The notes under the pieces are model-generated. The model was not told the origin of the DNA, searched no databases, and worked only from the letters and a program-made list of their open reading frames with translations. DNA of 64,000 nucleotides from assembly GCA_032173965.1 (NCBI GenBank), contig CM063285.1, forward strand, positions 25,827,660 to 25,891,659, written 5' to 3'. The stretch comes from Sitta carolinensis (lineage: Eukaryota; Chordata; Aves; Passeriformes; Sittidae). The translations under genes were made by a program, and so were the position numbers. Below are positions 61,702 through 64,000 of this stretch, in pieces; the stretch's first letter is position 1, and every line of letters starts with the position of its first letter.

Positions 61702-63049
61702 AGACCTTCTGCAGCTCCATCTGCCATGGGGAAAGGGTGCCCATGGATATCTGTGAGAGTACCAGCTGCCTGTGTCTAAGCAGCTGAGGTGAATGCCTAA
61801 GGACAGATACACGTTTCTCTGGGCCCCAGATGCTGTGTCCTCCACTGAGTGCAATGAGATTTCAATCCCTAGCTCACACGTTGCTGCCTGTACATAGACA
61901 CTTTGTCTTGTGAAACCTGAAACTTAGTCCTGATGCTTCCTTCTAAAGCAGATCATATATGGCTGCTTCTAGCTGTTCATACTCTTTGTTGCTCATTAAT
62001 GCATATTAGTGTATTCTTCCAGACATTAAACACCCCCCCCCCCAATATCATCCTAAATGGACAAAATTCACCTGAGTATGTATTTGGAAGAAATTCTGCT
62101 TTGAACACATTAAATACAGTTTAAGGATTTGGTCGCAGTGAGAGATTTTGCATTGACTGTCTCTCAGTCAGGAAAAGTGTAATTATAGAACTTGAATTCT
62201 GATGAATAGTTTTGCGCACATCTTACTTTCTCTTTAATGCTGGATAGTATGATGTTAAATGCAGTTTATGTCCAATGCAGTCAAATATATAATCTGTATT
62301 ACTAGGAAGTATAATTTAATACAGTTGTGGTGATTTAAATAGTGAGGCTCTTAAATTACACTAAAGGTCAAACAACTACAAATTATTTGGTACAGTTTTT
62401 TCCTTGTAATTAAGAAAATTCTGAGCTACAGACCCACAGATATATTAATTTAGTTTTGGTCATTAGTGTGTTTTTTAATAATTTGTTTAATGTACAAAAA
62501 GAAAAATCATTAGAAGGGAAAGCTTTTTTCATTCCCATGAGAAGTCTAATACATGATATAAACATATTACACCTGTCTGTGGAAAAGCAGTGCCTGCTCC
62601 CATTTATTGTGTATTGTACTTGCTTAGAGCACTAAAAGCATTTGTTTAGAAAGTAAGGGATTAGAGTTAGCAGCAAGCAATGCACAAAAACCATTTGTTT
62701 ACTTACTTATTTATTGTGAACTATTCAGAATGATCTATCCTGTCTCTCAGAGCCTTTATGAATATTTAAAGTTTAACATAAGGATAAATAATCTTAGTAG
62801 AAAAAGTCATGATTGCCCAAGGCCACAGCATTCTATCAGTATCACATATATTTGCTTAGATCTTAAAACCCTTAGCATAAAAAGTAATGTTGAGTAATCA
62901 GATGTCTCAAGCTGCCCTCTGAGAAAACCCCAATAAACTATTTGTCATTATTTTCACAGTCGCTAATGCAAGAAAGTCAAGGGCAATATAGGTTTATGGA
63001 AAGTATGCATTCGTGCATGAGGAAGGATATGTCAGAGGTGATGACAGGA

Positions 63050-63420
63050 GCCTTGCACCCCAAGGGCTGGACTTTATCCTGAAGAATGTTCAGAATAAGC
63101 TGCGAGGTGCCTGTGCTGTATCTGGGCTGGAAGAGCTGGAAGCACATCTTGCTTCTTGTGGCTGCCCATCGCCGCCCTGCCTCTGCTGATCTGGGGGCGG
63201 GCGGCAGAGTGAGTGTGATGAGTAAATTGCATACAGCCTCAGAGACCCGCCTGCACTGTGCGCGAGAGAAGGGGAACGCGATTATCCGTGCTGGCTCCTG
63301 CGAACTGCCAGTGTTGTCACTGCTCCCAGAGCTGGGGATGTCCCCTCTCACTGCCACTGCCACTACCACTATCACTGCTGCTACTGCTGCTATTGCTGCC
63401 ACCCCGCTCTGCACATAAAA
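63050..63420. promoter_or_regulatory. Small GC-rich, CpG-containing island (candidate promoter, enhancer or non-coding RNA first exon)
   Basis: The only clear GC-rich, CpG-bearing block outside the AGA promoter. CpGs recur between about 63100 and 63410, with a GGGGGCGGGCGG box at about 63193-63204 that fits an Sp1-type site. A splice-donor-like AGA|GTGAGT follows at about 63209. Its right part is a degenerate CACTGC/CTGCTA trinucleotide-like tract (63349-63402). Open frames on both strands (110 and 145 codons) overlap fully and have no recognisable domain, so I do not call a protein. It may be an unmethylated regulatory island in the desert flanking AGA. Confidence 0.4.
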
Positions 63421-64000
63421 ATGACAGTTTCAGTTCTCTGAGAGTATTTCAGATTTCTGGAGGGCGTTGTATACCGCTAAGGTGAAACAGGATAAAGAAA
63501 GATGGGAGAACCCTGATATGCCACCAGCATAGTACAAAGACAAGGCTGGGGTTCTTCAGCTGCAAAATTCAATGCTTGGGATCAACAGGAATTGAAGTGT
63601 CAGTCTGTTATCAATTTTCAAGTTCTTGTCTCAGTTACACTAGCTGTAAGTTGGAGCAACTCTAAAAGAATTCAAAAAAGATAGTCTGGATTTATGTGAG
63701 TGCATCTGGGGACAGCGTTTTTCTCTGTTTTTGCATACAAGCAAATTATTTGCCTCAGCTTTCCAGAAAAAGGCTTCACTTAATGGTAATGCAACACAAT
63801 TGTTTGTGGTTTTTGCTGAGGTTTTTTTTTTGTTTGCTTGTTTTGTTCCATTGAACAGTGTCCTTTAAGTATTCAGAAAACAATCTGTGGCTATTTATAA
63901 TCTTGCAAACTGGATCAACTGTTCTCTTTCTCAGTGCTTCATTTAATGTTAGAATGATGGAGAAGGAAGCATTGTTAATTTTAATAAAATTAACTTTGTA
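63421..64000. other. Intergenic, no gene seen
   Basis: Returns to AT-rich sequence with short T-runs at about 63822-63830. Nothing recognisable was seen. Confidence 0.6.

Larger units (their letters stand above)
56463..63040. other. Intergenic, no gene seen
   Basis: AT-rich. It contains T-runs (57494-57515, about 59670-59691), a C11 run at 62033-62043, and a moderately GC-rich block at 61500-61900 with an 11-bp inverted repeat (61671-61701). No exon-like reading frame was recognised. Confidence 0.6.

Noticed and set aside
62977..63485. Frames of 145, 110 and 75 codons with Ala/Val or Thr/Ala repeats
   Set aside because: They overlap on both strands of a GC-rich, triplet-repeat block and resemble no protein. 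The block is kept as a regulatory candidate, not as a CDS.

Overview
This is a vertebrate nuclear window, almost certainly avian. The evidence is an AT-rich background, one compact intron-containing gene behind a CpG island, and several CR1 non-LTR retrotransposon pieces with the typical avian/sauropsid 3' end (ATTCTATGATTCT-like tail). Turtle or crocodilian origin is not excluded by CR1 alone. There are no bacterial features, tRNA or rRNA genes, or CRISPR arrays that I can see.

Left end (1-6 kb): the first three coding exons of AGA (aspartylglucosaminidase, a lysosomal Ntn-hydrolase) lie on the minus strand. Exon 1 is 5663-5807, exon 2 is 3719-3872 and exon 3 is 2456-2568. Reading phase is kept across both introns, and the start lies in a CpG island at about 5300-6010. 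The remaining exons, including the autocatalytic Thr, lie beyond the left edge. Intron 2 may hold a solo-LTR-like element, and a CR1 3' end stops about 220 bp upstream of the start codon.

Middle and right (6-64 kb): a gene-poor stretch with no convincing protein-coding gene. In mammals AGA borders a large gene desert on its 5' side, so the layout agrees with what is known. I can name here CR1 fragments at about 6.03-6.60, 12.82-12.94, 27.51-28.08, 46.16-47.33, 50.88-50.96 and 51.49-51.64 kb, and simple repeats. The notable repeats are a (GGGAA)n G-rich tract at 21.15 kb, a roughly 490-bp (TTTTC)n array with a 10-bp higher-order unit at 40.3-40.75 kb, and AAT arrays at 13.4 and 46.0 kb. Also present are two decayed protein-like stretches (16.0 and 56.3 kb), a palindromic GTACT cluster at 34.8 kb sharing 27 identical bases with 36.27 kb, and a small GC-rich, CpG-containing island at 63.05-63.42 kb that could be a regulatory element or the first exon of a non-coding RNA.

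Most long open frames in the window are by-products of simple repeats, CR1 sequence or the CpG island. I found no new multi-gene system. The best leads are the AGA-specific changes, the structured repeats and the 63-kb island.
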